14,284 bases of DNA from JAKAGZ01 sp964595355 (GTDB lineage Bacteria; Bacteroidota; Ignavibacteria; Ignavibacteriales; Ignavibacteriaceae). Both the position numbers and the translations under genes were made by a program. Of the stretch, positions 7,767 through 14,284 are shown in pieces (the first letter of the stretch is position 1; each line of letters opens with the position of its first letter). The notes under the pieces were generated by a model. The model was not told where the DNA came from. It saw nothing but the letters and a program-made list of their open reading frames with translations, and did not search any database. The stretch spans positions 1 through 14,284 of the forward strand of contig CAZQQD010000078.1 of NCBI GenBank assembly GCA_964595355.1, read 5' to 3'.

Positions 7767-8027
7767 TAGTGTTACCTATTGATAGAAATCTATTTTTATT
7801 GAAAATAAGCTAAATGACAAACTAATATTGTAATAATGTATATTAGCAAAAAAAGTACAATTGATTGTTTCCCCGCGATTTTAAAGTATGAATACGTGAT
7901 GAAGCTATAATATCATTTACTAACTTTTCCCCGGTCATTTTTTAAAAATTAACAGTAAATATTCAGGGAATCAACCTAATTATCTAATTTTGGTAAGTTG
8001 GAATTGAAATACTACCTACATTCCAGT
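7767..8027. other. Intergenic region upstream of the lipoprotein/barrel cluster
   Basis: This 261-bp stretch separates two minus-strand transcription units. It should contain the end of the CDF exporter message and the promoter of the lipoprotein gene. Directly after the CDF stop, TGGAAT and ATTCCA (7999-8004 and 8020-8025) can pair around a 15-nt loop, but no T-tract follows, so a terminator is uncertain. A short minus-strand frame (7938-7843) is listed separately. Nothing else was recognised. Confidence 0.5.
7843..7938 (-). CDS. Possible 31-residue small protein or gene fragment
   Basis: An ATG at 7938 opens a 31-codon frame ending at TAA (7845-7843). The peptide starts MTGEKLVNDIIASSRIHTLK and ends in CF-rich residues (YFFC). 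The first 20 or so residues look like a normal amphipathic N-terminus, while the end is AT-rich-style sequence, as if a longer gene had been cut off. There is no Shine-Dalgarno sequence. It could be a real small protein, a truncated gene, or chance. Confidence 0.2.
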   Translation of the reverse strand: MTGEKLVNDIIASSRIHTLKSRGNNQLYFFC

Positions 8028-8933
8028 TTACTCAGGTTCTCTTTTTATTTTTACCATTTCTTTCTGTTGATCTTTCAAATCAGCTTCAAGCTGAAAAGTC
8101 GGATGTTGAATTCCGAATTTACCGGACAATTCTTTCTCCAGTTTGTCAATAACAAGATAACCTTTACTAATTAGCTGATCTTCCAGGACAACGTGTGCTG
8201 AGAGAGCATAAAAATCAGACGACAGTGACCAGATATGTAAATGATGAACTCCTTTCACTTCAGGTTGCGAGGCAATGAATCTTTTAACTTCATCAGCATC
8301 AATTTCCTTTGGCGTTCCTTCGCTAAGGATATTTACAGTTTCTAAAATTATATCCCATGCACTTTTTATTATAAATAAACCGATTACAATAGAAAATATC
8401 GGATCGAGAATGTACCAGTTGTAATAGTAGATAAGAATTCCAGCAATTACCACGAACAATGAATTCATCGCATCGTAAAATAAATGCAGGTAAGCGCTTT
8501 TTGCATTCAGGTCTTCTTTGGAATTCTGATGAAGCAGATAGGTTGATAACGAATTAGCGACAAAGCTGATGCCGGCGACGATAATCAGCCATTTGCCAAG
8601 CACTTTTTCGGGTATGAAAAGTCTTCCAAATGCCTCATAAATAATGTAAACACCGATAATCAACAGGGTTGATGAGTTAATGAATGCAACGATAATTTCA
8701 GCCCTGATATACCCGTACGACTTTTTCGAATTTGCTTTCCAGAATTTCATTTTTGCGGCAATAAGGCTCAAAATAAGTGAAATCAAATCGCTGAAATTAT
8801 GGAGTGCATCTGAAATTAATGCGAGACTGTTGCTGATTATCCCGGCAAATAATTCTCCCGCCACAATAATTGCATTTAGAATTATTGAAATAATTAAGTT
8901 TCTTTCTGTGGTTCCTCTGTGATTGTGACTCAT
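8028..8933 (-). CDS. Cation diffusion facilitator (CDF) family metal exporter, zinc/cadmium type
   Basis: This is an inner-membrane secondary transporter that uses proton antiport to export divalent metal. The 301-residue length is typical of the CzcD/ZitB group. Six membrane segments are visible between about residues 12 and 190, followed by a cytoplasmic regulatory domain. The metal site is intact: SDALHNFSD in TM2 gives H45 and D49, and HLFYDAMNS in TM5 gives H150 and D154. The His-Asp/His-Asp set is usual for zinc-selective CDF proteins; a manganese or iron type would normally differ. The C-terminal domain has the conserved VKGVHHLHIWSLSSD (228-240). The N-terminus MSHNHR has only two His, so there is no long His-rich metal-sensing loop. 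It is divergent from the MORN-variant gene and appears to be a single-gene unit. No metal-responsive regulator gene is adjacent. Confidence 0.95.
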   Translation of the reverse strand: MSHNHRGTTERNLIISIILNAIIVAGELFAGIISNSLALISDALHNFSDLISLILSLIAAKMKFWKANSKKSYGYIRAEIIVAFINSSTLLIIGVYIIYEAFGRLFIPEKVLGKWLIIVAGISFVANSLSTYLLHQNSKEDLNAKSAYLHLFYDAMNSLFVVIAGILIYYYNWYILDPIFSIVIGLFIIKSAWDIILETVNILSEGTPKEIDADEVKRFIASQPEVKGVHHLHIWSLSSDFYALSAHVVLEDQLISKGYLVIDKLEKELSGKFGIQHPTFQLEADLKDQQKEMVKIKREPE

Positions 8934-9109
8934 ATACTCAAATAGTTTGTTTTAAACGAAAATAAACATTATACAGCACAGTACAAAATTGCTCAAGCGC
9001 CCTGAATATTCTGTTATTATTTCCTTTTTCTATTTTTCTTATCAACAAATAATAATAGTTTTGTAGTTTAATAATTATACTATAGATCAAAACAGAAGTA
9101 TTCATAAAA
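8934..9109. other. Divergent intergenic region between the CDF exporter and the MORN-variant gene
   Basis: The 176 bp should carry both promoters. TAGTTTTG at 9056-9063 fits the Bacteroidota -7 pattern TAnnTTTG about 45 bp before the MORN-variant ATG. No matching -33 TTG was found at the proper distance, so this is only a weak candidate. No clear operator was seen. Confidence 0.25.
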
Positions 9110-10423
9110 ATGAAGTTATCTCTTAATAAGTTTTTGATTTTTATTTTTGTCTTTGTGCTGTTTCAGAAGTTAAACTCTGCGCAGGAAAATGGAATTACTG
9201 GATTTCAAAGGACATATTTTCCAAACGGGACGATAAAAACTTTAGGACAGTATGTAAATGGAAAACTTAACGGTTATTATTTTGAATATTATCCTTCCGG
9301 CAAAATCTGGAAAAAATGGGAATATACTAAAGGGAAAGAAAACGGAAAATCTCTCTGGTATTTCCCTGATGGAAAACTCAGCATCGAATGGAATTACAAG
9401 GACGGTTTAAAAGAAGGCATATCGAAATGGTATTATGAAAGCGGGGAACTCTGGGCCGAGCAGAATTACATTAATGGCCAACTACAGGGCATCACTAAAA
9501 CTTACTATAAAACAGGCGAGCTTCAGGGAAGATGGAATTACATCAACGGGAAACTGGAAGGGACCTCATATACTTATTTTAAATCGGGAAATGTTGAGGT
9601 GGAAAAGAATTATAAGGATGACATGCTTAACGGGCCGACGACCGTTTTTCACGATAATAAAGCTGTCGCTTTAACTTCAAATTTTATAGATGATAAAATA
9701 GTAGGGGAAGTTAAAATCTATGATATGATGGGTAATGAGCGTGTGAAAGATACATACAGCAATGGTGAATTGAAAGATAGAATTAAATATGATCTTAAAG
9801 GAAAGCCCAAGTCACTGGAACAAACTCTTCGTTATTATTATCCTGAGGGAACGCTAAAGGATGCATACTACTATAAAGACGGAAAACGTGAAGATATTTC
9901 ACGTACATATTATGAAAGCGGTTATCTTAAGTCGGAACTTCATTATAAAAATGATTTACTTGAAGGTAGAAGTTACTATTACTATGAAGGCGGAATATTA
10001 AAAAGTTCAGTAGATTATTTGCACGGAGTTCAAAAAGGAATTACCAGAAATTATTATCCATCGGGCAAAATCAAGTCTGAAATAAATTATCTTTATAATA
10101 AAAAGAACGGAATTGCACTTGAATATTATGAAAACGGCGAATTTAAAAGTTCATTTAATTATAAAGACGATATAATAGATGGTGTGTATAAAATCTATTA
10201 TAATAACGGCCTGCTTGAATCAACCTGTACCTATACAAGAGGAAAATTAAACGGTAAAAAATATTATTACTTTAAATCCGGAGGGGTACAGAAAGAAGAA
10301 GAATATTATGAGGGGAAACTCGATGGAATTACGAAAATTTACTCTCTAGATGGAAAACTTGAAAGAGAAGAAACTTATGTTTATGGTACGTTTATCAGAG
10401 CAAAGGATTACTTAAAGAAATAA
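9110..10423 (+). CDS. Exported MORN-variant (YwqK-type) repeat protein
   Basis: The 437-residue product has a signal peptide (MKLSLNKFLIFIFVFVLFQK, probable cleavage after LNSA). The rest is about 16 tandem units of 24 residues with the pattern YY-SG-LK---NY-DGK--G. Clear examples are TYYKTGELQGRWNYINGKLE and its neighbours; the 72-bp spacing can be measured between the GGC codons at 9416 and 9488. Units around residues 170-240 are degenerate (VFHDNKAVAL, IYDMMGNERV), and one there is incomplete, so the array falls into a front and a back block. This matches the MORN_2/YwqK-like repeat family, which folds as a continuous beta sheet ribbon. Database titles often call such proteins antitoxins; nothing here supports a toxin partner. 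A surface or periplasmic binding or scaffold role is plausible. It may be the first gene before aguBA, 78 nt upstream. Confidence 0.88.
   Translation: MKLSLNKFLIFIFVFVLFQKLNSAQENGITGFQRTYFPNGTIKTLGQYVNGKLNGYYFEYYPSGKIWKKWEYTKGKENGKSLWYFPDGKLSIEWNYKDGLKEGISKWYYESGELWAEQNYINGQLQGITKTYYKTGELQGRWNYINGKLEGTSYTYFKSGNVEVEKNYKDDMLNGPTTVFHDNKAVALTSNFIDDKIVGEVKIYDMMGNERVKDTYSNGELKDRIKYDLKGKPKSLEQTLRYYYPEGTLKDAYYYKDGKREDISRTYYESGYLKSELHYKNDLLEGRSYYYYEGGILKSSVDYLHGVQKGITRNYYPSGKIKSEINYLYNKKNGIALEYYENGEFKSSFNYKDDIIDGVYKIYYNNGLLESTCTYTRGKLNGKKYYYFKSGGVQKEEEYYEGKLDGITKIYSLDGKLEREETYVYGTFIRAKDYLKK
9197..10410 (+). repeat. 24-residue (72-bp) tandem repeat array within the MORN-variant gene
   Basis: About 16 units share Tyr/Phe-Tyr, Gly, Leu-Lys and Asn/Asp-Gly positions at the protein level. 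At the DNA level the copies are strongly diverged, so recent slippage expansion is unlikely. The central unit near 9780-9825 is shortened. Confidence 0.75.
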
Positions 10424-10430
10424 ACTTAGA

Positions 10431-10448
10431 AATTCTTGAAAAAGAATT
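10431..10448 (+). other. AT-rich hairpin between the MORN-variant gene and aguB
   Basis: AATTCTT and AAGAATT form a perfect 7-bp stem around a GAAA tetraloop, 7 nt after the MORN-variant stop. No T-tract follows (GGAGTAAG comes next), so it is a poor terminator and may instead be a processing or stability element. Confidence 0.3.
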
Positions 10449-10501
10449 GGAGTAAGAGATCAGTATTTCATTTAATTTAGATTAATTAAAAAAGGTTTTT
10501 A

Positions 10502-11416
10502 ATGAAAACTAAAAAGAATAACAGTTTTACTATTGGCTTGCTTCAGCTTGGCTTTAGTGATAATGTGAATGATAATTTAAAAAAAGCCGTTTCGTGGGTT
10601 GATAAAGCTGCAAAAAAAGGAGCGCAGGTTATTTGTCTTCCCGAGCTTTTCAGAACGCAATATTTTTGTCAGAAAGAGGATGCATCAATTTTTGATCTGG
10701 CTGAAACTGTTCCCGGACCATCAACGAATGCAATGAAAAAAGCTGCTAAGAAAAATAAAGTTGCGATAGTTGTGCCGATCTTTGAAAAACGTGCACCGGG
10801 AGTTTATCACAATAGTGCAGTGATTATTGATGCTGACGGCAAAATTGGAGGACTTTACAGGAAGATGCATATTCCTGATGACCCGGCATTTTATGAAAAA
10901 TTTTATTTCACTCCCGGAGATCTCGGTTTCAAATCATTTGACACGAAATATGGAAAAATAGGAACGCTTATTTGCTGGGATCAGTGGTATCCCGAAGGTG
11001 CGAGATTGACAGCATTACAGGGAGCGAGTGTTTTGTTTTATCCTACTGCAATTGGCTGGCATCCTCACGAAAAAGAAAAATACGGTAAAGCCCAGTTTGA
11101 ATCGTGGCAGACTGTCCAGCGTGGGCACGCAATTGCAAATGGTGTGTATGTTGCTGCAGTTAACAGGATTGGACATGAAATTACAATTCCCGGTACACCC
11201 GGACTTGAATTCTGGGGTTCATCATTTATTTGTGACCCACAGGGAGTTGTGCTGGCGCAGGGATCTGTTGACAAAGAAGAAATAGTGATGGCGGAAGTTG
11301 ATAATAATCATATTGAAGATATCAGGAGAAACTGGCCCTTCCTTAGAGATAGAAGAATTGACGCATACGGGGATATTCAGAAGAGATTTATTGACGGGGA
11401 TGAGAGTGAAAAGTGA
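10502..11416 (+). CDS. aguB: N-carbamoylputrescine amidase
   Basis: It hydrolyses N-carbamoylputrescine to putrescine, CO2 and ammonia, the last step of the agmatine route to polyamines, in the cytoplasm. The 304-residue product is a nitrilase-superfamily enzyme of normal length with the full catalytic set: E48 in CLPELF, K121 in YRKMHIPDDP, and C158 in LICWDQWYPE. The segments IGWHPHEKEKYG and AAVNRIGHE, followed by FWGSSFICDPQG, are characteristic of the AguB subgroup rather than of other nitrilases. An AAAGG Shine-Dalgarno sequence lies 6 nt before the ATG. Its stop lies inside the start region of aguA, so the two are translationally coupled, and substrate channelling between the two products is unnecessary but convenient. 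No regulator is seen nearby. Confidence 0.96.
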   Translation: MKTKKNNSFTIGLLQLGFSDNVNDNLKKAVSWVDKAAKKGAQVICLPELFRTQYFCQKEDASIFDLAETVPGPSTNAMKKAAKKNKVAIVVPIFEKRAPGVYHNSAVIIDADGKIGGLYRKMHIPDDPAFYEKFYFTPGDLGFKSFDTKYGKIGTLICWDQWYPEGARLTALQGASVLFYPTAIGWHPHEKEKYGKAQFESWQTVQRGHAIANGVYVAAVNRIGHEITIPGTPGLEFWGSSFICDPQGVVLAQGSVDKEEIVMAEVDNNHIEDIRRNWPFLRDRRIDAYGDIQKRFIDGDESEK

Positions 11417-12488
11417 AAACTCAAACGTAAAAGAAAACTTTCCGATAGAATTAGGTTACAGAATTCCAGCAGAATGGGAAAATCACGAAGCAACATGGCT
11501 TGGATGGCCGCATAATAAAGAAGACTGGCCAGGCAGATTTGCTCCAATTCCATGGGTTTATGCAGAGATTGTAAAAAAAATTTCTGAAGGAGAAAATGTT
11601 CATATAGTTATTGAATCCAAAGAACATCAGAAAAAGGTGACGAAAATACTAAATGATGTCGGAACAAACTTGGAAAGAATAAAATATTTTGTTTTAAAAA
11701 CGGATCGTGGTTGGATGAGAGATTCCGGTCCTGCGTTCGTTAAAAATGATTCAGGTGAAATTACTCTTGTAAATTTTAAATTCAATGCCTGGGCAAAATA
11801 TGATAATTATAAAAAGGATAAAAAACTTCCCGACTTTATTTCAAGAAAATTAGGTATGAAAAAATTTCTTCCCTTACACAATGAAAAGCACGTCTGTCTA
11901 GAAGGAGGAAGCATCGACATAAACGGTAAAGGAACATTGATAACGACAGAAGAATGCCTTATGGATTCTGAAACTCAGGTTAGAAATCCCGGCTTCACAA
12001 AAAAAGATTATGAAGAAGTTTTCAATAATTACCTCGGTATAAAAAACGTTTTATGGTTTGGCAAAGGAATAGCTGGGGACGATACACACGGTCATGTTGA
12101 TGACCTGTGTCGTTTTGTAAATGAAGACACGGTCGTTCTTGTCCGCGAAAAAAATCCCAATGATTTAAATTACAAATTATTGGAAGAAAACTATGAAAGA
12201 GCTGAACATATGCATCTTGAAAGTGGTTCAAAGTTGAACGTTATTTCTCTTCCTATGCCTGATCCGGTAATTTTTAAAGGTGAAAGGCTTCCGGCCAGCT
12301 ATGCCAATTTTTACATATCGAATAAATATGTCCTTGTTCCGACTTTTAATGATCCTAAAGACAAAATTGGTCTCGGAATTCTTTCTGAATTATTCAAAGA
12401 TAGGATTGTGGTCGGCATCCATTCAGCCGACCTGGTATGGGGCCTTGGCACAATTCATTGTCTTACACACGAGCAGCCAACGCCCTGA
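11400..12488 (+). CDS. aguA: Agmatine deiminase
   Basis: It converts agmatine to N-carbamoylputrescine and ammonia, feeding AguB. From the ATG at 11400 the product is 362 residues, the normal size. Family motifs in order are GYRIPAEWENHEATWLGWPH (19-38), WMRDSGP (105-111, with D108), CLEGGSID (166-173), GDDTHGHVDD (226-235, catalytic His232), and near the C-terminus GLGTIHCLTHEQP with nucleophile Cys354. The open frame extends further upstream to 11298, but that part lies inside aguB in another frame and does not resemble the family. Two starts are possible: ATG 11400, overlapping aguB by 17 bp, or GTG 11406, which has GGGG at a better distance (6 nt). Both leave the conserved region intact. 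The gene order is aguB-aguA. The arginine decarboxylase that would supply agmatine is not in this window. Confidence 0.96.
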   Translation: MRVKSENSNVKENFPIELGYRIPAEWENHEATWLGWPHNKEDWPGRFAPIPWVYAEIVKKISEGENVHIVIESKEHQKKVTKILNDVGTNLERIKYFVLKTDRGWMRDSGPAFVKNDSGEITLVNFKFNAWAKYDNYKKDKKLPDFISRKLGMKKFLPLHNEKHVCLEGGSIDINGKGTLITTEECLMDSETQVRNPGFTKKDYEEVFNNYLGIKNVLWFGKGIAGDDTHGHVDDLCRFVNEDTVVLVREKNPNDLNYKLLEENYERAEHMHLESGSKLNVISLPMPDPVIFKGERLPASYANFYISNKYVLVPTFNDPKDKIGLGILSELFKDRIVVGIHSADLVWGLGTIHCLTHEQPTP

Positions 12489-12708
12489 TTGCCGGATAAT
12501 TACGGTGAATTCTTCTGTCCGAAAAATTTCTTTCTCTTATTTGGCAAATCACCCTATATAACAACCATTTTGCATTTTATTTAAGCTATTAAGTGCTTAT
12601 TTTATATAGATATAATTTTTGTAGTTTTTAAGGTAAATCATCATTTTTCTGGCATAATACTTTCTATATGCAATATTCGCTAAAAAATGCCTTATTCTTA
12701 AATAATGA

Positions 12709-12726
12709 TTTTTTGCTTGCAAAAAA
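12709..12726. promoter_or_regulatory. Perfect dyad, possible regulator-binding site upstream of pntAA
   Basis: TTTTTTGC and GCAAAAAA are exact inverted arms around two bases, 58 bp before the pntAA GTG. The 2-nt centre makes an RNA hairpin unlikely and a DNA operator more likely. In AT-rich DNA, A- and T-runs raise the chance of coincidence; only the TTGC/GCAA core is informative. Confidence 0.25.
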
Positions 12727-12770
12727 AAATATACCCAAAACTTATTAGTAATATTATCTGAAAAATTTCA

Positions 12771-12777
12771 GAGGAGA
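12771..12777 (+). promoter_or_regulatory. Ribosome binding site for the GTG start of pntAA
   Basis: AGGAGAA lies 7 nt before the GTG at 12785. The codons after it read VIAVPKEIMPGENRVA, the normal N-terminus of the family, so the GTG start is well supported. Confidence 0.7.
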
Positions 12778-12784
12778 AGATACA

Positions 12785-13930
12785 GTGGTCATAGCTGTTC
12801 CAAAAGAAATAATGCCCGGTGAAAACAGGGTTGCAACAGTTCCTGATGTTGTACCCAAATTGATAAAAGCCGGCTTCGAAGTTCATATCGAAAAAAATGC
12901 AGGAATAAAAGCGGGCTTCACAGATGAAAAATATATATCAGCAGGAGCAAAGATTATTGATAATCTTCAGGATCTCTATTCTTCTGCAGACATAGTTTTC
13001 AAAGTGCAGCGCCCGGTTGATCATCCAGATCAAAAGAAACACGAACTGGATTTAATGAAAGAGGGGACAATACTTGTAACATTTCTTTATCCATTGAATT
13101 ATCCTGATGTAGTTAAGAAATGCGCAGAGAAAGGAATTGAGGTAATTTCAATGGATATGATTCCCCGAACAACTCTTGCACAGAAAATGGATGCTCTTAG
13201 TTCTCAGGCTAATATAGCCGGATATAAAAGTGTGGTAATGTGTGCAGACACACTCGGAAAAATATTTCCGCTTATGATGACTGCAGCAGGAACCATATCG
13301 CCTGCAAAAGTTGTAATTATGGGCGCCGGAGTTGCAGGACTTCAGGCTCTTGGAACTGCCAAAAGATTAGGTGCAGTTGTTGAAGTTTCTGACATTCGTC
13401 CTGCTGTTAAAGAAGAAGTACAATCACTCGGTGGTAAATTTATAGAAGTTGAAACCGAAGAAGATATGCAGGATGCCGGAGGTTATGCTAAAGAAGCTTC
13501 AGAAGAATTTCTTAAAAAACAGAAGGAACTTATTTTCAAACATATTACAGAAGCTGATATTGTTATAACAACTGCGCTGGTTCCCGGTAAAAAAGCACCT
13601 ATACTTGTTACAGAAGAAATGGTAAAGAACATGAGACCGGGAAGTGTGATACTTGATATGGCAGTTGAATTTGGCGGTAACTGTGAAATCAGTGAAAAAG
13701 ATAAAACAGTAAATAAATACGGTGTTACGATTATAGGCGAACCAAATTTACCGAGTCTTGTACCCAATCATTCAAGTGAAATGTATGCAAAAAATCTTTT
13801 AAGTCTCGTTACACATATTGGCAAAGAAGGCAAGGTTGAATTAAATCTTGAAGACGAAATAGTTAAAGGTAGTCTCATTACCTATAAAAAAGAAATAATT
13901 AATACACGTGTAAAAGAATTAATTAAGTAG
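12785..13930 (+). CDS. pntAA: NAD(P)+ transhydrogenase subunit alpha part 1 (NAD(H)-binding domain I)
   Basis: This soluble domain I binds NAD(H) and passes hydride to the NADP(H) domain of PntB in the proton-translocating transhydrogenase of the inner membrane. The 381-residue length is that of the split PntAA form. VPKEIMPGENRVATVP (5-20) is shared with alanine dehydrogenases. SMDMIPRTTLAQKMDALSSQ (122-141) contains R128, Q133 and D136, which correspond to the RQD loop at the hydride-transfer site and separate it from alanine dehydrogenase. The Rossmann motif GAGVAGLQALG spans 180-190, followed by an acidic residue in VEVSDIRP. NLPSLVPNHSSEMYAKN near 321-337 is also typical. The membrane segments found in fused PntA proteins are absent and are encoded by the next gene. 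The GTG start has a strong Shine-Dalgarno sequence. Confidence 0.96.
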   Translation: MVIAVPKEIMPGENRVATVPDVVPKLIKAGFEVHIEKNAGIKAGFTDEKYISAGAKIIDNLQDLYSSADIVFKVQRPVDHPDQKKHELDLMKEGTILVTFLYPLNYPDVVKKCAEKGIEVISMDMIPRTTLAQKMDALSSQANIAGYKSVVMCADTLGKIFPLMMTAAGTISPAKVVIMGAGVAGLQALGTAKRLGAVVEVSDIRPAVKEEVQSLGGKFIEVETEEDMQDAGGYAKEASEEFLKKQKELIFKHITEADIVITTALVPGKKAPILVTEEMVKNMRPGSVILDMAVEFGGNCEISEKDKTVNKYGVTIIGEPNLPSLVPNHSSEMYAKNLLSLVTHIGKEGKVELNLEDEIVKGSLITYKKEIINTRVKELIK

Positions 13931-13932
13931 TT

Positions 13933-13983
13933 TGCCGATTTAATAAATAAGTTTATTAACAGGGAAAATAAATAAACACGGCA
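13933..13983 (+). other. Nested inverted repeats between pntAA and pntAB
   Basis: TTAATAAA (13940-13947) and TTTATTAA (13952-13959) form an 8-bp all-AT stem with a 4-nt loop. Outside them, TGCCG (13933-13937) and CGGCA (13979-13983) can also pair. This fills most of the 70-nt gap inside an operon that must be co-expressed, so a processing or stability element is likelier than a terminator. It could also be chance in AT-rich DNA. Confidence 0.3.
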
Positions 13984-14000
13984 GATAAAAAAGAAGGAAA

Positions 14001-14284
14001 ATGTTTATGGAGAATTTAACTTTTTTAATGCACATATATGTTTTTGTTCTGGCAATTTTTGTTGGGTTTGAATTAATAACAAAAGTTCCACCAACATTAC
14101 ATACACCACTTATGTCGGGCTCAAATGCAATTTCCGGAATCACAATAGTTGGAGCTTTGCTAAGTGCCGGGATGGAGCAATTCACTATCAGCACAATTCT
14201 CGGTATGGTGGCAGTAATTTTTGCTATGATAAATGTTGTCGGCGGATTTCTTGTTACCGACAGAATGTTAAAAATGTTCAAAAA
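14001..14284 (+). CDS. pntAB: NAD(P)+ transhydrogenase subunit alpha part 2 (membrane domain), cut by the window edge
   Basis: This is the small membrane subunit carrying the first helices of domain II, which forms the proton channel with PntB. About 94 codons are visible, and the family is usually around 100 residues, so only a few are missing. The segment from LTFLMHIYVFVLAIFVGFEL is hydrophobic, then comes KVPPTLHTPLMSGSNAISG, a highly characteristic PntAB/PntA membrane-domain block, then two more hydrophobic helices and NVVGGFLVTDRMLKMF. ATG 14001 and ATG 14007 are both possible; GAAGGA has the better spacing (8 nt) to the second. The gene follows pntAA by 70 nt on the same strand, and pntB is expected next. 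Confidence 0.94.
   Translation, partial: MFMENLTFLMHIYVFVLAIFVGFELITKVPPTLHTPLMSGSNAISGITIVGALLSAGMEQFTISTILGMVAVIFAMINVVGGFLVTDRMLKMFK

Larger units (their letters stand above)
12489..12784. other. Intergenic region between aguA and pntAA
   Basis: These 296 bp are very AT-rich and hold no open frame I would defend. They contain the 18-bp dyad TTTTTTGCTTGCAAAAAA (12709-12726) and, just before pntAA, a strong Shine-Dalgarno sequence. No convincing terminator follows aguA; CGGA and TCCG after the stop (within 12493-12521) are too far apart to form a compact stem. Confidence 0.5.

Noticed and set aside
9197..10410. CRISPR-like periodicity
   Set aside because: The 72-bp period is within an open frame and conserved only at protein level; there are no identical DNA repeats with unique spacers.
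9110..10423. YwqK-type protein as antitoxin of a toxin-antitoxin system
   Set aside because: That label comes from automatic naming of the repeat family; the protein is exported and no toxin-like gene is adjacent.
11298..11399. Longer N-terminus for agmatine deiminase
   Set aside because: This part overlaps aguB in another frame and encodes sequence unlike the family; the conserved N-terminus begins after 11400.
13940..14281. 113-codon minus-strand frame over the right edge
   Set aside because: It is the antisense of pntAB, whose plus-strand product has unmistakable family motifs.

Overview
The window is an AT-rich chromosomal stretch with ordinary bacterial gene organisation. Several traits point to the Bacteroidota/Chlorobiota/Ignavibacteriota group, with an Ignavibacteria-like organism as my best guess. 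These are the long GH13 alpha-amylase-family protein, the lipoprotein and small outer-membrane barrel genes with Gram-negative export signals, the secreted MORN-variant repeat protein, and the style of the MutS, DAHP synthase and transhydrogenase sequences. This placement is inference; no rRNA or tRNA gene is present to test it.

Layout: (1) 1-1548, minus strand: the first 516 codons of a GH13 glycoside hydrolase that runs off the left edge. (2) 1549-2026: a 478-bp divergent gap with a GC-rich island that looks like a gene remnant, a hairpin and short palindromes. (3) 2027-6339, plus strand: mutS, a DUF1684 lipoprotein gene 3 nt behind it, and a type I-beta DAHP synthase (aroF) 17 nt further on, probably one transcript. 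(4) 6344-7766, minus strand: a lipoprotein gene and two tandem paralogous small outer-membrane beta-barrel genes, convergent with aroF across only 4 bp. (5) 8028-8933, minus strand: a CDF-family zinc/cadmium exporter. (6) 9110-10423, plus strand: an exported protein built almost wholly of 24-residue MORN-variant repeats. (7) 10502-12488, plus strand: aguB and aguA, overlapping, encoding the two steps from agmatine to putrescine. (8) 12785 to the right edge, plus strand: pntAA and the start of pntAB, from a three-gene (split-alpha) proton-translocating transhydrogenase.

How the genes work together: two clear functional units are visible. AguA deiminates agmatine to N-carbamoylputrescine and AguB hydrolyses that to putrescine; the arginine decarboxylase that would make agmatine is not in the window. 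PntAA/PntAB, with a PntB expected beyond the right edge, would couple hydride transfer from NADH to NADP+ with proton entry. The remaining neighbours (mismatch repair, aromatic biosynthesis, glycan hydrolysis, metal efflux, envelope proteins) have no evident joint function.

I found no mobile element, CRISPR array, phage genes, defence island or RNA gene, and nothing I can defend as a new biological system. The least explained parts are the lipoprotein plus paired mini-barrel cluster, the MORN-variant protein, and the GC-rich remnant before mutS.
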